NCBI RefSeq assembly: GCF_020297055.1
Contig: NZ_JAIXCQ010000005.1
Coordinates: 124,001 to 188,000, forward strand
DNA: 64,000 bases
Origin: Isoptericola luteus
GTDB lineage: Bacteria; Actinomycetota; Actinomycetes; Actinomycetales; Cellulomonadaceae
Reading direction: 5' to 3'
Shown here: positions 37,469-50,753 of the stretch, one piece after another
Layout: every line of letters begins with the position of its first letter
Position numbering within the stretch: position 1 is the stretch's first letter
Notes under the pieces: model-generated
Told to the model about the DNA's origin: nothing
The model's database searches: none
The model's input: the letters and a program-made list of their open reading frames with translations, nothing else
Translations under genes and position numbers: made by a program

Positions 37469-37474
37469 ATCAAA
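37469..37474 (-). promoter_or_regulatory. -10 element of leaderless type for the yciI-like gene
   Basis: TTTGAT on the minus strand (complement of 37469-37474) ends 7 nt before the ATG. Confidence 0.4.
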
Positions 37475-37577
37475 GCACGTCGGCCACCGTGGTGCAGGGC
37501 TGTCCGGCGAGGCTCGTCGGCCCGCTCCGCGGGAGTGTGACCCATAGAACACGTGTGCGAATGTCGGTCCGGGGCCG

Positions 37578-37583
37578 TACGAT
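37578..37583 (+). promoter_or_regulatory. -10 element of leaderless type before uvrA
   Basis: TACGAT ends 6 nt before GTG 37590; there is no ribosome binding site. Confidence 0.6.
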
Positions 37584-37589
37584 GCTGCG

Positions 37590-40535
<2,946 letters not shown>

Positions 40536-40540
40536 CCCCA

Positions 40541-40546
40541 TAGCGT
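40541..40546 (+). promoter_or_regulatory. -10 element of leaderless type before the OsmC-like gene
   Basis: TAGCGT ends 6 nt before ATG 40553, only 5 nt after the uvrA stop codon. Confidence 0.5.
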
Positions 40547-40552
40547 GTGGCC

Positions 40553-41056
40553 ATGGGCGCGCATCACAACTACTCCGTGACCGTCTCCTGGCCGGATCCC
40601 CCGGTGGGCGAGGGTCCGGCCATGGGCACCACGTCGTACACGGCATACTCCCGGGACCACCGGGTGCAGCTGCCGGGCAAGCCGTGGCTGCCCGGAAGTG
40701 CCGACCCGACGTTCCGGGGCGACCCGGCCCGGTACAGCCCCGAGGAGCTGTTCGTCGCGAGCCTGGCCCAGTGCCACATGCTGTGGTTCCTGCACCTCGC
40801 GGCAGAGACCGGCCTGGTGGTGCGGGAGTACACGGACGACACCACGGGCACCATGCGCGTCGAGGCCCGGGGCGAGGGGCAGTTCACCGACGTCACGCTG
40901 CGTCCTCGCGTCGCGGCGGACCCCGGGCCGTCGAGCACCGACGCGGCGATCGCCGAGCTGCACCGCCGCGCGCACGCCCTGTGCTTCATCGCCCGATCGG
41001 TGAACTTCTCCGTCCTGGTCGAGCCCGCCCCGGTGCGGCTGACCGAGGGCGCCTGA
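40553..41056 (+). CDS. OsmC-family peroxiredoxin-like protein
   Basis: A 167-residue OsmC-fold protein, predicted to reduce organic hydroperoxides with a thiol pair. The two redox Cys are in LAQCHMLWFLHLAAE (near residue 80) and HALCFIARSVNFSV (near 146), both in the expected helices, and SPEELFVASLAQCH is the family signature. Within the family it is closer to the general OsmC/YhfA type than to Ohr, but I cannot name the substrate. ATG 40553 is chosen over an in-frame GTG at 40547 because of the leaderless spacing. It lies between uvrA and uvrC, a stress-related setting. Confidence 0.87.
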   Translation: MGAHHNYSVTVSWPDPPVGEGPAMGTTSYTAYSRDHRVQLPGKPWLPGSADPTFRGDPARYSPEELFVASLAQCHMLWFLHLAAETGLVVREYTDDTTGTMRVEARGEGQFTDVTLRPRVAADPGPSSTDAAIAELHRRAHALCFIARSVNFSVLVEPAPVRLTEGA

Positions 41057-41128
41057 CCGCGCCGGCGACGGGGCGCTCGTCGGCCGGGACCGGCCCGCGG
41101 CGCGCCCTGTCGTGTCACCGGCCTGACC

Positions 41129-41134
41129 TAGGCT
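41129..41134 (+). promoter_or_regulatory. -10 element of leaderless type before uvrC
   Basis: TAGGCT ends 7 nt before ATG 41142. It likely drives the whole overlapping group uvrC-rapZ-yvcK. Confidence 0.6.
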
Positions 41135-41141
41135 GACGCGC

Positions 41142-43283
41142 ATGGCAGACCCAGCGACGTACCGACCGAAGCCGGGGGAGATCCCGACCTCGCCGGGGGT
41201 GTACCGCTTCCGCGACCCGCACGGCCGGGTGATCTATGTCGGCAAGGCCAAGAACCTGCGCTCGCGCCTGTCCAGCTACTTCCAGGACGTCGCGAACCTG
41301 CACCACCGCACGCAGACGATGGTCACGACGGCGGCGTCCGTCGAGTGGACCGTGGTCGGCACCGAGGTCGAGGCGCTCGCCCTCGAGTACTCCTGGATCA
41401 AGGAGTTCGACCCCCGCTTCAACGTCAAGTACCGCGACGACAAGTCGTACCCGTACCTGGCCGTGACGCTGGGCGAGGAGGTGCCGCGCGCCCAGGTGAT
41501 GCGTGGTGCCAAGCGCCCCGGCACGCGGTACTTCGGCCCGTACGGCCACGCCTGGGCGATCCGCGAGACGCTCGACCTCCTGCTGCGGGTGTTCCCCGTG
41601 CGTACCTGCTCCGCCGGGGTGTACAAGCGTGCGCACCAGACGGGGCGCCCCTGCCTGCTGGGCTACATCGACAAGTGTTCCGCGCCGTGCGTGGGCCGCA
41701 TCAGCGTGGAGGACCACCAGCAGCTCGCGCGCGACTTCTGCGACTTCATGGCCGGTGACACCGGGCGGTTCGAGCGTCGCCTCACGGCGCGGATGCGCGA
41801 GGCTGCCGAGAACATGGAGTACGAGCAGGCCGCCCGGCTGCGCGACGACATCGAGGCGCTGCGCCGCGCGACGGAGAAGAACGCGGTCGTCCTGCCCGAC
41901 GCCACCGACGTGGACGTGTTCGCCCTCGTGGGCGACGAGCTCGAGGCCGCCATCCAGGTCTTCCACGTGCGCGGCGGCAGGATTCGTGGGCAGCGCGGCT
42001 GGGTCGTGGAGAAGGTGGAGGACATCACCGACGCCGAGCTCGTCGAGCACCTCCTCCAGCAGGTGTACGGGGCGGTGGAGGACGCCAGGGGCGCGGCCGA
42101 GGACGCGCAGACCAGGGCGACGGAGCGACAGGCGGCGCGCGACGCCGTACCTCGGGAGGTGCTCGTGCCGGTGCTGCCGCCCGACCCGGAGCAGATGGCG
42201 ACGTGGCTCACGGGCCTGCGCGGAGCCCGGGTGGACCTGCGGGTGCCGCAGCGGGGGGACAAGCGCGAGCTCGCGGCGACCGTGCGGGCGAACGCCGAGC
42301 ACGCCCTCGTCCTGCACCGGACGCGCCGGGCGGGCGACCTGACGACGCGCAGCCAGGCGCTGCAGGAGATCCAGGAGGGCCTGGGCCTCGACGCGGCCCC
42401 GCTGCGCATCGAGTGCTACGACGTCTCGCACACGCAGGGGTCCTACCAGTCCGCGTCGATGGTCGTGTTCGAGGACGGACTGCCGCGCAAGAGCGAGTAC
42501 CGCACGTTCTCGGTGCGCGGCCCGGAGGGCGACGGCGCCCGCGACGACACCGCCGCGATGCACGAGGTCATCACGCGCCGGTTCCGGCGGTACGTGGCGG
42601 ACCGGCTCGCGGCCGGGGACGTCGAGCTCGACGACAGGGACACGGCCGATGCCGACGGCGGCGACGGGGGTGCCGCGGCCGGGGTGCCGGCACCGCTGCG
42701 CTCGGGCGAGGTGGAGGCCACCACGGAGTCGGAGCCCAAGCGGTTCGCGTACCCCCCGAACCTGGTCGTGGTCGACGGCGGACCGCCCCAGGTAGCGGCG
42801 GCGGCGCGGGCGCTGTCCGAGCTCGGGGTCACCGACGTGGCGCTGTGCGGGCTCGCCAAGCGGCTCGAGGAGGTCTGGCTCCCGGGCGAGGAGTACCCGG
42901 TGATCCTGCAGCGCGCCTCGGAGGGCCTCTACCTCTTGCAGCGGGTCCGCGACGAGGCCCACCGGTTCGCGATCGCCCAGCACCGGCGCCGGCGCAGCAA
43001 GGGGATGACGGCGTCCGTGCTCGACGACGTCCCGGGCCTCGGCCCGGCCCGCCGCCGGGCGCTGCTGGCCGAGTTCGGGTCGGTGAAGCGGCTGCGTGCC
43101 GCGACGGTCGAGCAGGTCGCGGCCGTGCCGGGGATGGGCCGCAAGACGGCCGAGACGGTCGTGGCGGCGCTCGCCCGGCCCGACGCCCCGTCCGACACGC
43201 CGGAGAACCCCGGGACGTCCGACGCGCCCAGGCCGGCGCGAACACCCCGCGACGGTGCCCGCGCTGGCATGCTGGGCGCATGA
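41142..43283 (+). CDS. uvrC: Excinuclease ABC subunit C
   Basis: Makes both cuts around a DNA lesion after UvrB binding. The 713-residue protein has an N-terminal GIY-YIG-type nuclease ([27 protein letters not shown]), a Cys-rich patch ([18 protein letters not shown]), a UVR motif ([23 protein letters not shown]), the RNase H-like nuclease ([37 protein letters not shown]) and C-terminal helix-hairpin-helix motifs ([36 protein letters not shown]). A low-complexity insert (near 500-530) and an Ala/Pro tail are species extras. The stop overlaps the rapZ start (ATGA). Confidence 0.97.
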   Translation: MADPATYRPKPGEIPTSPGVYRFRDPHGRVIYVGKAKNLRSRLSSYFQDVANLHHRTQTMVTTAASVEWTVVGTEVEALALEYSWIKEFDPRFNVKYRDDKSYPYLAVTLGEEVPRAQVMRGAKRPGTRYFGPYGHAWAIRETLDLLLRVFPVRTCSAGVYKRAHQTGRPCLLGYIDKCSAPCVGRISVEDHQQLARDFCDFMAGDTGRFERRLTARMREAAENMEYEQAARLRDDIEALRRATEKNAVVLPDATDVDVFALVGDELEAAIQVFHVRGGRIRGQRGWVVEKVEDITDAELVEHLLQQVYGAVEDARGAAEDAQTRATERQAARDAVPREVLVPVLPPDPEQMATWLTGLRGARVDLRVPQRGDKRELAATVRANAEHALVLHRTRRAGDLTTRSQALQEIQEGLGLDAAPLRIECYDVSHTQGSYQSASMVVFEDGLPRKSEYRTFSVRGPEGDGARDDTAAMHEVITRRFRRYVADRLAAGDVELDDRDTADADGGDGGAAAGVPAPLRSGEVEATTESEPKRFAYPPNLVVVDGGPPQVAAAARALSELGVTDVALCGLAKRLEEVWLPGEEYPVILQRASEGLYLLQRVRDEAHRFAIAQHRRRRSKGMTASVLDDVPGLGPARRRALLAEFGSVKRLRAATVEQVAAVPGMGRKTAETVVAALARPDAPSDTPENPGTSDAPRPARTPRDGARAGMLGA

Positions 43284-44215
43284 CCGAGCCGTCGCCGATC
43301 ACCGTTCCCCAGGGCATCCCCGAGATCGAGGCCGCGACGCCGGCCCCGGAGCGCACGGAGCCCGAGGTCCTCATCATCACCGGCATGTCCGGGGCCGGGC
43401 GGTCCCGCGCGGCCGGCGTCCTGGAGGACCTCGACTGGTTCGTGGTCGACAACCTCCCGCCGCTGATGATCGTCCCGCTCGTCGACCTCATGACGCGTGC
43501 CGGGTCCTCCGTCGAGCGGCTGGCCGTCGTCGTCGACGTGCGTGGGCGCGAGTACTTCCACGAGCTCGCCCAGGTGCTGGAGCACCTGCGTGACTCCGGC
43601 CTGCTGTACCGGATCCTCTTCCTCGACGCGCGTGACGACGTTCTCGTGCGGCGCTACGAGAGCGTGCGCCGCCCGCACCCGCTGCAGGGGGAGGGGCGCA
43701 TCCTGGACGGCATCGGCGACGAGCGGCGCCGGCTCGCGACGATCGCCGAGCGCGCCGACTTCGTCATCGACACGTCCGAGCTGTCGGTGCACGACCTGGC
43801 CCGGGAGGTCCGCGCAGCGGTGTCCGAGGGAGCGCCGGAGGCGCTGCGGGTGAACGTGCTCGCGTTCGGGTTCAAGTACGGGCTGCCCCTCGACGCGGAC
43901 CATGTGGCGGACGTCCGCTTCCTGGCGAACCCCTACTGGATCACCGAGCTGCGCCACCTCACCGGCCGGGACGCCCCGGTGCGCGACTACGTGCTCGAGC
44001 GGCCGGGTGCCCTCGAGTTCGTGGACCGCTACGTCGCCGCGCTGGAGCCCGTGCTGGCGGGCTACCTGAACGAGGAGAAGCGCTACGTGACGATCGCCGT
44101 CGGCTGCACGGGCGGCAAGCACCGCTCGGTGGCGATCGCGGGCGAGATCGCCGAGCGCCTGCGCGCGGCCGGCCAGCGGGTGACGGTCACGGCTCGCGAC
44201 CTCGGGAAGGAGTGA
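43280..44215 (+). CDS. rapZ: RapZ-like nucleotide-binding protein (YvcJ family)
   Basis: A 311-residue P-loop protein. In Gram-negatives RapZ controls glucosamine-6-phosphate through small RNA decay; in Gram-positives YvcJ has nucleotide hydrolysis activity and the actinobacterial role is less clear. Seen are the P-loop [17 protein letters not shown] (Arg where most P-loops have Lys; I recall the same in other actinobacteria), [47 protein letters not shown] and the C-terminal [22 protein letters not shown]. The first 28 residues are a variable extension. It starts within the uvrC stop and runs into yvcK. Confidence 0.93.
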   Translation: MTEPSPITVPQGIPEIEAATPAPERTEPEVLIITGMSGAGRSRAAGVLEDLDWFVVDNLPPLMIVPLVDLMTRAGSSVERLAVVVDVRGREYFHELAQVLEHLRDSGLLYRILFLDARDDVLVRRYESVRRPHPLQGEGRILDGIGDERRRLATIAERADFVIDTSELSVHDLAREVRAAVSEGAPEALRVNVLAFGFKYGLPLDADHVADVRFLANPYWITELRHLTGRDAPVRDYVLERPGALEFVDRYVAALEPVLAGYLNEEKRYVTIAVGCTGGKHRSVAIAGEIAERLRAAGQRVTVTARDLGKE

Positions 44216-45180
44216 TGGCGCTGGGCGTCTCCCCTCGCGTCGTCGCGCTCGGGGGCGGTCACGGCTTGTCCTCGAGCCTGCGTGCGCTGCGCCTGATGTC
44301 GGACCAGCTGACGGCCGTCGTGACGGTCGCCGACGACGGGGGGTCGTCGGGCCGGCTGCGCGAGGAGCTGGACGTGCTGCCGCCGGGAGACCTGCGCATG
44401 GCGCTCGCCGCGCTGTGCGACGACTCGGAGTGGGGCCGCACCTGGAGCGACATGCTGCAGCACCGGTTCCGTTCGGCGGGCAGCCTCGACAACCACGCCA
44501 TGGGCAACCTGCTCATCGTGACGCTGTGGCAACAGCTCGGCGACACGGTGCAGGGGCTCGACTGGGTCGGGAGGCTGCTGGGTGCCCGTGGACGGGTGCT
44601 GCCCATGGCCTCCGTGCCGCTCGTCGTCGAGGCGGACGTGCGGTGCGGGGCCGATGCGGAGCTGCAGCACGTCGTGGGGCAGAGCAGGGTCGCCAAGACG
44701 GAGGGCCGCATCGAGCAGCTGCGGCTCGTGCCGGCCGCACCGCCCGCCTGCCCGGAGTCGGTCGACGCGATCCGCGCCGCGGACTGGGTCGTCCTCGGCC
44801 CCGGCTCGTGGTTCTCCTCGGTGCTCGTGCACCTGCTCGTGCCGGACCTGGCGAGGGCGCTGTACGAGACGAGCGCGCGCATCTGCGTGACGCTCAACCT
44901 CGCGCCGGAGCGGGGCGAGACCCAGGACCTGACGGCGACCGACCACCTGGAGGCCCTGGCCCGCCACGCCCCGGGCCTGCGGGTCGACGCGGTGCTGGCC
45001 GACCCGTCGGCGGTCGAGGACATCGCGGAGCTGGAGGACGCCGCCGCGCAGATGGGCGCCCGCGTGCTCATGCGTCAGGTGCGCCGGGGCGACGGCAGCC
45101 CGCTGCACGACCCGCTGCGCCTGGCCGCCGCGTTCCGGGACGTCTTCGAGGGGGTCTACGGCGACGTCCCGGGTGCCTGA
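44215..45180 (+). CDS. yvcK: YvcK/CofD-like gluconeogenesis and cell-wall factor
   Basis: A 321-residue protein of the YvcK family, needed in Bacillus and mycobacteria for growth on gluconeogenic carbon and for normal wall synthesis; it binds UDP-sugars. It shows VVALGGGHGLSSSLRALR, VTVADDGGSSGRLR, PPGDLRMALAAL, GNLLIVTLWQ and VLGPGSWFSSVLVHLLV. Two starts are possible: GTG 44212, which overlaps the rapZ stop, and ATG 44215, which makes a TGATG junction and leaves better room for GGAAGG upstream. I chose ATG. The uvrC-rapZ-yvcK-whiA order is a known actinobacterial cluster. Confidence 0.92.
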   Translation: MALGVSPRVVALGGGHGLSSSLRALRLMSDQLTAVVTVADDGGSSGRLREELDVLPPGDLRMALAALCDDSEWGRTWSDMLQHRFRSAGSLDNHAMGNLLIVTLWQQLGDTVQGLDWVGRLLGARGRVLPMASVPLVVEADVRCGADAELQHVVGQSRVAKTEGRIEQLRLVPAAPPACPESVDAIRAADWVVLGPGSWFSSVLVHLLVPDLARALYETSARICVTLNLAPERGETQDLTATDHLEALARHAPGLRVDAVLADPSAVEDIAELEDAAAQMGARVLMRQVRRGDGSPLHDPLRLAAAFRDVFEGVYGDVPGA

Positions 45181-45222
45181 GCGGGCGGACGCACCGCGGC
45201 CGTCGGGGGCCGTCGCGCGTGG

Positions 45223-45228
45223 CAGGAT
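45223..45228 (+). promoter_or_regulatory. -10 element of leaderless type before whiA
   Basis: CAGGAT ends 6 nt before ATG 45235. whiA thus appears to have its own promoter, separate from uvrC-rapZ-yvcK. Confidence 0.55.
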
Positions 45229-45234
45229 GACGCC

Positions 45235-46215
45235 ATGGCGCTGACGGCAGAGGTGAAGGACGAGCTCACGCGGGTCAAGGTGACGCGGACGTCGTGCCGC
45301 AAGGCGGAGGTCTCGTCGACGCTGCGGTTCTCCGGGGGCCTGCACATCATCTCGGGCCGCGTCGTCATCGAGGCGGAGCTCGACACGGAGTCGGGGGCGG
45401 CGAGGCTGCGGCGCGCCATCACCGACCTGTACGGGCACACGAGCGAGCTGATCGTGGTGCAGGCGGGCGGGCTGCGCAAGCACCACCGGTACGTGGTGCG
45501 GGTGGTGCGGGACGGCGAGTCGCTGGCCCGGCAGACGGGCCTGCTGGACTCGCGCGGCCGGCCGGTGCGCGGCCTGGCTCCGGAGGTCGTCTCTGCGGGC
45601 GTGGCCGAGGCGGAGGCCGTGTGGCGCGGTGCGTTCCTCGCGCACGGCTCCCTGACGGAGCCGGGGCGGTCGATGGCGCTGGAGGTCACGTGCCCGGGCC
45701 CGGAGGCGGCGCTCGCGCTGGTCGGGGCGGCGCGCCGGCTCGGCGTCCAGGCGAAGTCCCGCGAGGTCCGTGGCGTCGACCGGGTGGTGGTCCGCGACGG
45801 CGAGGCGATCAGCGAGATCCTGCGCCGGATGGGCGCCCCGGCGACGCGTCAGGTGTGGGACGAGCGTCGTGCCCGGCGCGAGGTGCGGGGCACGGCGAAC
45901 CGGCTCGCGAACTTCGACGACGCCAACCTGCGGCGCTCGGCCCGGGCGGCCGTGGCGGCGGGGGCGCGGGTGCAGCGGGCGTTCGAGATCCTGGGGGAGG
46001 AGGTCCCGGAGCACCTGCAGCAGGCGGGCGAGCTGAGGCTCGCCCACAAGCAGGCGTCGCTCGAGGAGCTGGGCCAGCTCGCCGACCCGCCGCTGTCGAA
46101 GGACGCCGTGGCGGGGCGCATCCGGCGCCTGCTCTCGACGGCCGACAAGAAGGCGATGGAGCTGGGCGTGCCCGACACGGAGGCCGGGCTGCCGCCGGAC
46201 CTCCTGGACCTCTGA
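45235..46215 (+). CDS. whiA: Sporulation/cell division regulator WhiA
   Basis: DNA-binding protein of 326 residues. In Streptomyces it works with WhiB to start sporulation septation; in non-sporulating Gram-positives it affects cell division. The N-terminal two thirds is a LAGLIDADG-like domain without nuclease residues ([31 protein letters not shown] at the start). The C-terminal part is a helix-turn-helix ([31 protein letters not shown]). Length and motifs are normal. ATG 45235 follows the leaderless promoter. It closes the uvrC cluster and is followed by the gap glycolytic operon. Confidence 0.95.
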   Translation: MALTAEVKDELTRVKVTRTSCRKAEVSSTLRFSGGLHIISGRVVIEAELDTESGAARLRRAITDLYGHTSELIVVQAGGLRKHHRYVVRVVRDGESLARQTGLLDSRGRPVRGLAPEVVSAGVAEAEAVWRGAFLAHGSLTEPGRSMALEVTCPGPEAALALVGAARRLGVQAKSREVRGVDRVVVRDGEAISEILRRMGAPATRQVWDERRARREVRGTANRLANFDDANLRRSARAAVAAGARVQRAFEILGEEVPEHLQQAGELRLAHKQASLEELGQLADPPLSKDAVAGRIRRLLSTADKKAMELGVPDTEAGLPPDLLDL

Positions 46216-46286
46216 TGCTGTCGACCGTGTGGTAAGACCACGCGTCTCACGGGTGGCGGCCGGGTCGGCGGACGGTAGGGGTTGGG

Positions 46287-47464
<1,178 letters not shown>

Positions 47465-47493
47465 CGCTCTCCGTCTGAGACGCAGCGTGAACC

Positions 47494-47542
47494 ACGACGT
47501 CCGCGTGCGCGCCGCCTGTGCGGCAGCGCACGCGGACGTCGT
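47494..47542 (+). terminator. Extended hairpin between gap and pgk
   Basis: Bases 47494-47510 pair perfectly with 47526-47542 (17 bp), and GCCGC pairs with GCGGC inside the loop. It could end or attenuate the gap transcript. No promoter is clear between it and pgk, so partial read-through is likely. Confidence 0.65.
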
Positions 47543-47577
47543 CATGTGACCGACCCTCCGATCTGGACAAGGTGCCC

Positions 47578-48777
47578 ATGAAGACCATCGACTCCCTCGG
47601 CGACCTGCGCGGCAAGCGCGTCCTCGTCCGCTCCGACTTCAACGTGCCGCTCGACGGCACGACCATCACCGACGACGGCCGCATCCGCGCCGCGCTGCCG
47701 ACGCTGACGCGGCTCGCGGAGGCCGGTGCCCGGGTCGTCGTCACCGCGCACCTGGGGCGCCCCAAGGGCTCCCCGGACCCGCAGTACTCGCTCGCGCCCG
47801 TCGCGGCCCGACTCGGTGAGCTCCTGGGCCAGGACGTCGTCCTCGCCGACGACGTGACCGGCGACTCGGCGCGCGCGGTGGTCGCCGACCTCGCCGACGG
47901 CCGGGTCGCCCTGCTGGAGAACGTGCGCTTCGACGCGCGCGAGACGTCCAAGGTGGACGGGGAGCGCAAGGAGCTCGCCCGCGAGCTCGCGGACCTGGCG
48001 GACGCGTTCGTCTCCGACGGCTTCGGCGTGGTGCACCGCAAGCAGGCGTCGGTGTACGACGTGGCCGAGCTGCTCCCGGCAGCGGCTGGCGACCTCGTGC
48101 TCAAGGAGGTCGAGTCGCTCTCGCGCGCCACGACCGACCCGGAGCGCCCGTACGCCGTCGTCCTGGGCGGTTCCAAGGTCTCCGACAAGCTCGGGGTCAT
48201 CGCGAACCTGTTGACGAAGGCGGACCGGCTCCTCATCGGCGGCGGGATGGTCTTCACGTTCCTGGCCGCGAAGGGCCACTCCGTGGGCTCCTCGCTGCTC
48301 GAGGCCGACCAGGTCGAGACCGTCAAGGGCTACCTCGAGCAGGCCGAGCAGAACGGCGTCGAGATCGTGCTGCCGACGGACATCGTCGCGGCCGACGCGT
48401 TCGCCGCCGACGCCGCGCACCGCACGGTGCCGGCCGACGCGATCGCCGACGGCACCATGGGCCTGGACATCGGCCCGGAGTCCGGCGAGCTGTTCGCCGC
48501 GAAGCTCGCGGACGCGAAGACCATCGCCTGGAACGGCCCCATGGGCGTCTTCGAGTTCGACGCCTTCGCGGGCGGCACCCGCGCCGTGGCCCAGGGCATC
48601 GTCGACGCGACGGCGGCCGGCGCGTTCTCCATCGTGGGCGGCGGCGACTCCGCCGCGGCGGTGCGTGCGCTCGGCTTCGACGAGGCCGGGTTCAGCCACA
48701 TCTCCACCGGCGGCGGCGCCAGCCTCGAGCTCCTCGAGGGCAAGGAGCTCCCGGGCCTCGCGGTCCTCGCCGACTGA
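47578..48777 (+). CDS. pgk: Phosphoglycerate kinase
   Basis: Transfers phosphate from 1,3-bisphosphoglycerate to ADP in glycolysis. The 399-residue protein has [81 protein letters not shown] and the C-terminal nucleotide loop [14 protein letters not shown] 47578 matches the family start ([15 protein letters not shown]); the ribosome binding site is weak. The gene itself looks intact up to its stop. The sequence straight after it (48805-48879) is an abnormal C tract. Confidence 0.97.
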   Translation: MKTIDSLGDLRGKRVLVRSDFNVPLDGTTITDDGRIRAALPTLTRLAEAGARVVVTAHLGRPKGSPDPQYSLAPVAARLGELLGQDVVLADDVTGDSARAVVADLADGRVALLENVRFDARETSKVDGERKELARELADLADAFVSDGFGVVHRKQASVYDVAELLPAAAGDLVLKEVESLSRATTDPERPYAVVLGGSKVSDKLGVIANLLTKADRLLIGGGMVFTFLAAKGHSVGSSLLEADQVETVKGYLEQAEQNGVEIVLPTDIVAADAFAADAAHRTVPADAIADGTMGLDIGPESGELFAAKLADAKTIAWNGPMGVFEFDAFAGGTRAVAQGIVDATAAGAFSIVGGGDSAAAVRALGFDEAGFSHISTGGGASLELLEGKELPGLAVLAD

Positions 48778-48799
48778 CACCGCGGGCGGGCCGCGACAG

Positions 48800-48879
<80 letters not shown>

Positions 48880-48922
48880 GACCCACCCGTATCCCTGCAG
48901 CACGAGAGAACGAGGACCCATC

Positions 48923-49714
48923 GTGGCCACGAACCGCACGCCCCTGATGGCGGGCAACTGGAAGATGAACCTGGACCACACCGAGGCGATCGCCGCGGTG
49001 CAGAAGCTGGCGTGGACGCTCAAGGACGCGAAGCACGACTACGCGGCCGTGGAGGTCGCCGTCCTGCCGCCGTTCACCGATCTCCGGTCGGTGCAGACGC
49101 TGGTCGACGCCGACAAGCTGGAGCTGCGCTACGGCGCCCAGGACCTCTCCCAGCACGCCTCCGGCGCGTACACCGGCGAGATCTCGGGGGCAATGCTGGC
49201 GCGCCTGGGCGCCACGTACGCCGTCGTCGGGCACTCCGAGCGCCGTGAGTACCACGCCGAGGGCGACGACGTCGTGAACGCCAAGGTGCGCGCCGCCTAC
49301 GAGCACGGCCTCGTGCCGATCCTGTGCGTGGGCGAGGGCCTCGAGGTCCGCAAGGCGGGGCAGCAGGTCGAGCACACCCTGGCCCAGGTCGCCGCCGGGC
49401 TGGTCGACGTCACGCGCGAGCAGGCCTTGCAGGTCGTCATCGCGTACGAGCCCGTCTGGGCGATCGGCACCGGTGAGGTCGCGACCCCGCAGGACGCGCA
49501 GGAGGTCTGCGGCGCGATCCGCGGCAAGCTGGCCGAGCTGTACGACCAGGAGGTCGCCGACGCGGTCCGCGTGCTGTACGGCGGCTCGGTCAAGTCGGGC
49601 AACGTCGCGCAGATCATGGCCGAGCCCGACGTCGACGGCGCCCTGGTGGGCGGTGCCAGCCTCGACCCGGTCGAGTTCGCGAAGATCGCGCGCTACCAGT
49701 CGCACGTCGGCTGA
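48923..49714 (+). CDS. tpiA: Triosephosphate isomerase
   Basis: Interconverts dihydroxyacetone phosphate and glyceraldehyde-3-phosphate. The 263-residue TIM barrel has the substrate Lys in MAGNWKMN, the catalytic His in [11 protein letters not shown], the catalytic Glu in [13 protein letters not shown], and the phosphate loop [13 protein letters not shown] 48923 follows GAGAACGAGGA and is preceded only by the C tract, so the true leader may be incomplete in this sequence. It is the third gene of the gap-pgk-tpiA series; secG follows after 224 nt. Confidence 0.96.
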   Translation: MATNRTPLMAGNWKMNLDHTEAIAAVQKLAWTLKDAKHDYAAVEVAVLPPFTDLRSVQTLVDADKLELRYGAQDLSQHASGAYTGEISGAMLARLGATYAVVGHSERREYHAEGDDVVNAKVRAAYEHGLVPILCVGEGLEVRKAGQQVEHTLAQVAAGLVDVTREQALQVVIAYEPVWAIGTGEVATPQDAQEVCGAIRGKLAELYDQEVADAVRVLYGGSVKSGNVAQIMAEPDVDGALVGGASLDPVEFAKIARYQSHVG

Positions 49715-49749
49715 CAGGCGGCACGAGGAGCGGGGCGACGCCCCGGCGG

Positions 49750-49804
49750 ACGCCTCCCGGGACCGTCACGCGGTGGAAACACCGGTGTTCGCCTCGGGAG
49801 GCGT
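49750..49804 (+). terminator. Long-loop inverted repeat after tpiA
   Basis: ACGCCTCCCG (49750-49759) pairs with CGGGAGGCGT (49795-49804). The loop holds another small palindrome (CACCGGTG). A likely -10 for secG, TACTCT, follows at 49813-49818. Confidence 0.5.
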
Positions 49805-49861
49805 TCGTCACTTACTCTTGACCCGGCCGGGATGCCGTCCCGGCACCCGCCGCCAGTGACG

Positions 49862-49930
49862 AGCACGGTCGAGCACAGACAGCACGGGCAAGCACAGCCG
49901 GGCACGGACGAGCACAGACGAGGACAGTCG
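49862..49930 (+). repeat. Phased 10-bp tandem repeats in the secG leader
   Basis: Seven imperfect units of the form AGCACRGNCG follow each other with a 10-nt period (one unit is 9 nt). The last runs into the secG ribosome binding site. A period close to one DNA turn or a repeated protein or RNA contact is possible; no function is known to me. Confidence 0.75.
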
Positions 49931-49938
49931 AGGAAATC

Positions 49939-50181
49939 GTGGACGCGTTGCAGATCATCCTTCAGGTGTTGCTGGTCCTGACCAGCGCCTTCCTGATCCT
50001 GCTCATCCTCATGCACAAGGGCAAGGGCGGCGGTCTCTCCGACATGTTCGGTGGCGGCGTCTCGAGCGCGGCGGGGAGCTCGGGCGTGGCAGAGCGGAAC
50101 CTGAACCGGATCACGGTGAGCTTTGCCGTGGTGTGGTTCGTGGTGGTCGTGCTGCTGGGCCTCATCACGAAGGTCGGCTGA
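49939..50181 (+). CDS. secG: Protein translocase subunit SecG
   Basis: Small subunit of the SecYEG export channel. The 80-residue protein has two membrane helices (about residues 4-24 and 57-77) joined by a Gly-rich loop with the family's HKGKGGGLSDMFGGG. GTG 49939 follows GAGGAAA by 5 nt. It lies after tpiA and before rbpA, as in other actinobacteria. A hairpin follows 60 nt downstream. Confidence 0.93.
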   Translation: MDALQIILQVLLVLTSAFLILLILMHKGKGGGLSDMFGGGVSSAAGSSGVAERNLNRITVSFAVVWFVVVVLLGLITKVG

Positions 50182-50241
50182 CGCACCAACCGGACCGGGT
50201 CGCACGGGCGTAGCCCGGACCCGGGGCAGGGGCTAGCGAGG

Positions 50242-50265
50242 CGGCCGGCTCGGGGGAGCCGGCCG
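50242..50265 (+). terminator. 10-bp hairpin after secG
   Basis: CGGCCGGCTC (50242-50251) pairs with GAGCCGGCCG (50256-50265) around a GGGG loop. Confidence 0.65.
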
Positions 50266-50267
50266 AA

Positions 50268-50273
50268 CAGGAT
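50268..50273 (+). promoter_or_regulatory. -10 element before rbpA
   Basis: CAGGAT starts 2 nt after the secG terminator and would give a leader of about 40 nt before GTG 50321. Confidence 0.4.
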
Positions 50274-50320
50274 CGTCCGTGGGCACACGCCCACTGAGTC
50301 GAAGGTGAGGACGACAGGTC

Positions 50321-50686
50321 GTGGCTACTGCCGGTCATGCAATCCGAGGTTCGCGCGTGGGCGCGGGCCCCATGGGAGAGACGGAACGCGGCGAGGCGGC
50401 ACCCCGGGTGCGGGTGTCGTACTGGTGCGCGAACGGTCATGAGACGACGCCGATGTTCTCGGCCAGCGAGGACGTGGCCCCCCCGGAGGTGTGGGACTGC
50501 CCGAGCTGCGGGTTCCCCGCGGGCCAGGACGCCGCCAACCCGCCGGAGCCGTCTCGCAACGAGCCCTACAAGACGCACCTCGCGTACGTGAAGGAGCGCC
50601 GTTCGGAGGACGAGGGCGCGGCTCTGCTGGAGGAGGCGCTCGAGACCCTGAGGGCACGGCGCTCCGGGCTGCGCCAGGCCAGCTGA
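50321..50686 (+). CDS. rbpA: RNA polymerase-binding protein RbpA
   Basis: Actinobacterial activator that binds the principal sigma factor and stabilises the open promoter complex. The 121-residue protein has the N-terminal IRGSRVGAG tail, a zinc-ribbon core with CANGHE and CPSCGFPAG (the Cys ligands lost in the mycobacterial protein are kept here), a linker, and the sigma-interacting helices KTHLAYVKERRSEDEGAALLEEALETLRARR. GTG 50321 is chosen because the protein then aligns with the known RbpA start. Position between secG and the pgl/opcA block is conserved. Confidence 0.9.
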   Translation: MATAGHAIRGSRVGAGPMGETERGEAAPRVRVSYWCANGHETTPMFSASEDVAPPEVWDCPSCGFPAGQDAANPPEPSRNEPYKTHLAYVKERRSEDEGAALLEEALETLRARRSGLRQAS

Positions 50687-50741
50687 CCGCCTGCGGGTGG
50701 CGCGCGTGCACGCTCCGGCGGGCACGGGTGGCCGGCGGGCG

Positions 50742-50747
50742 TATCCT
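50742..50747 (+). promoter_or_regulatory. -10 element of leaderless type before the aromatic hydroxylase gene
   Basis: TATCCT ends 6 nt before ATG 50754. Confidence 0.5.
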
Positions 50748-50753
50748 GGCGAA

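Noticed and set aside
43380-43420. RapZ P-loop Arg in place of Lys as a dead site
   Set aside because: I recall the same GRS form in other actinobacterial RapZ proteins, so it is probably a lineage trait.
49862-49930. CRISPR-like repetition before secG
   Set aside because: The unit is only 10 nt with no spacers and no cas genes.
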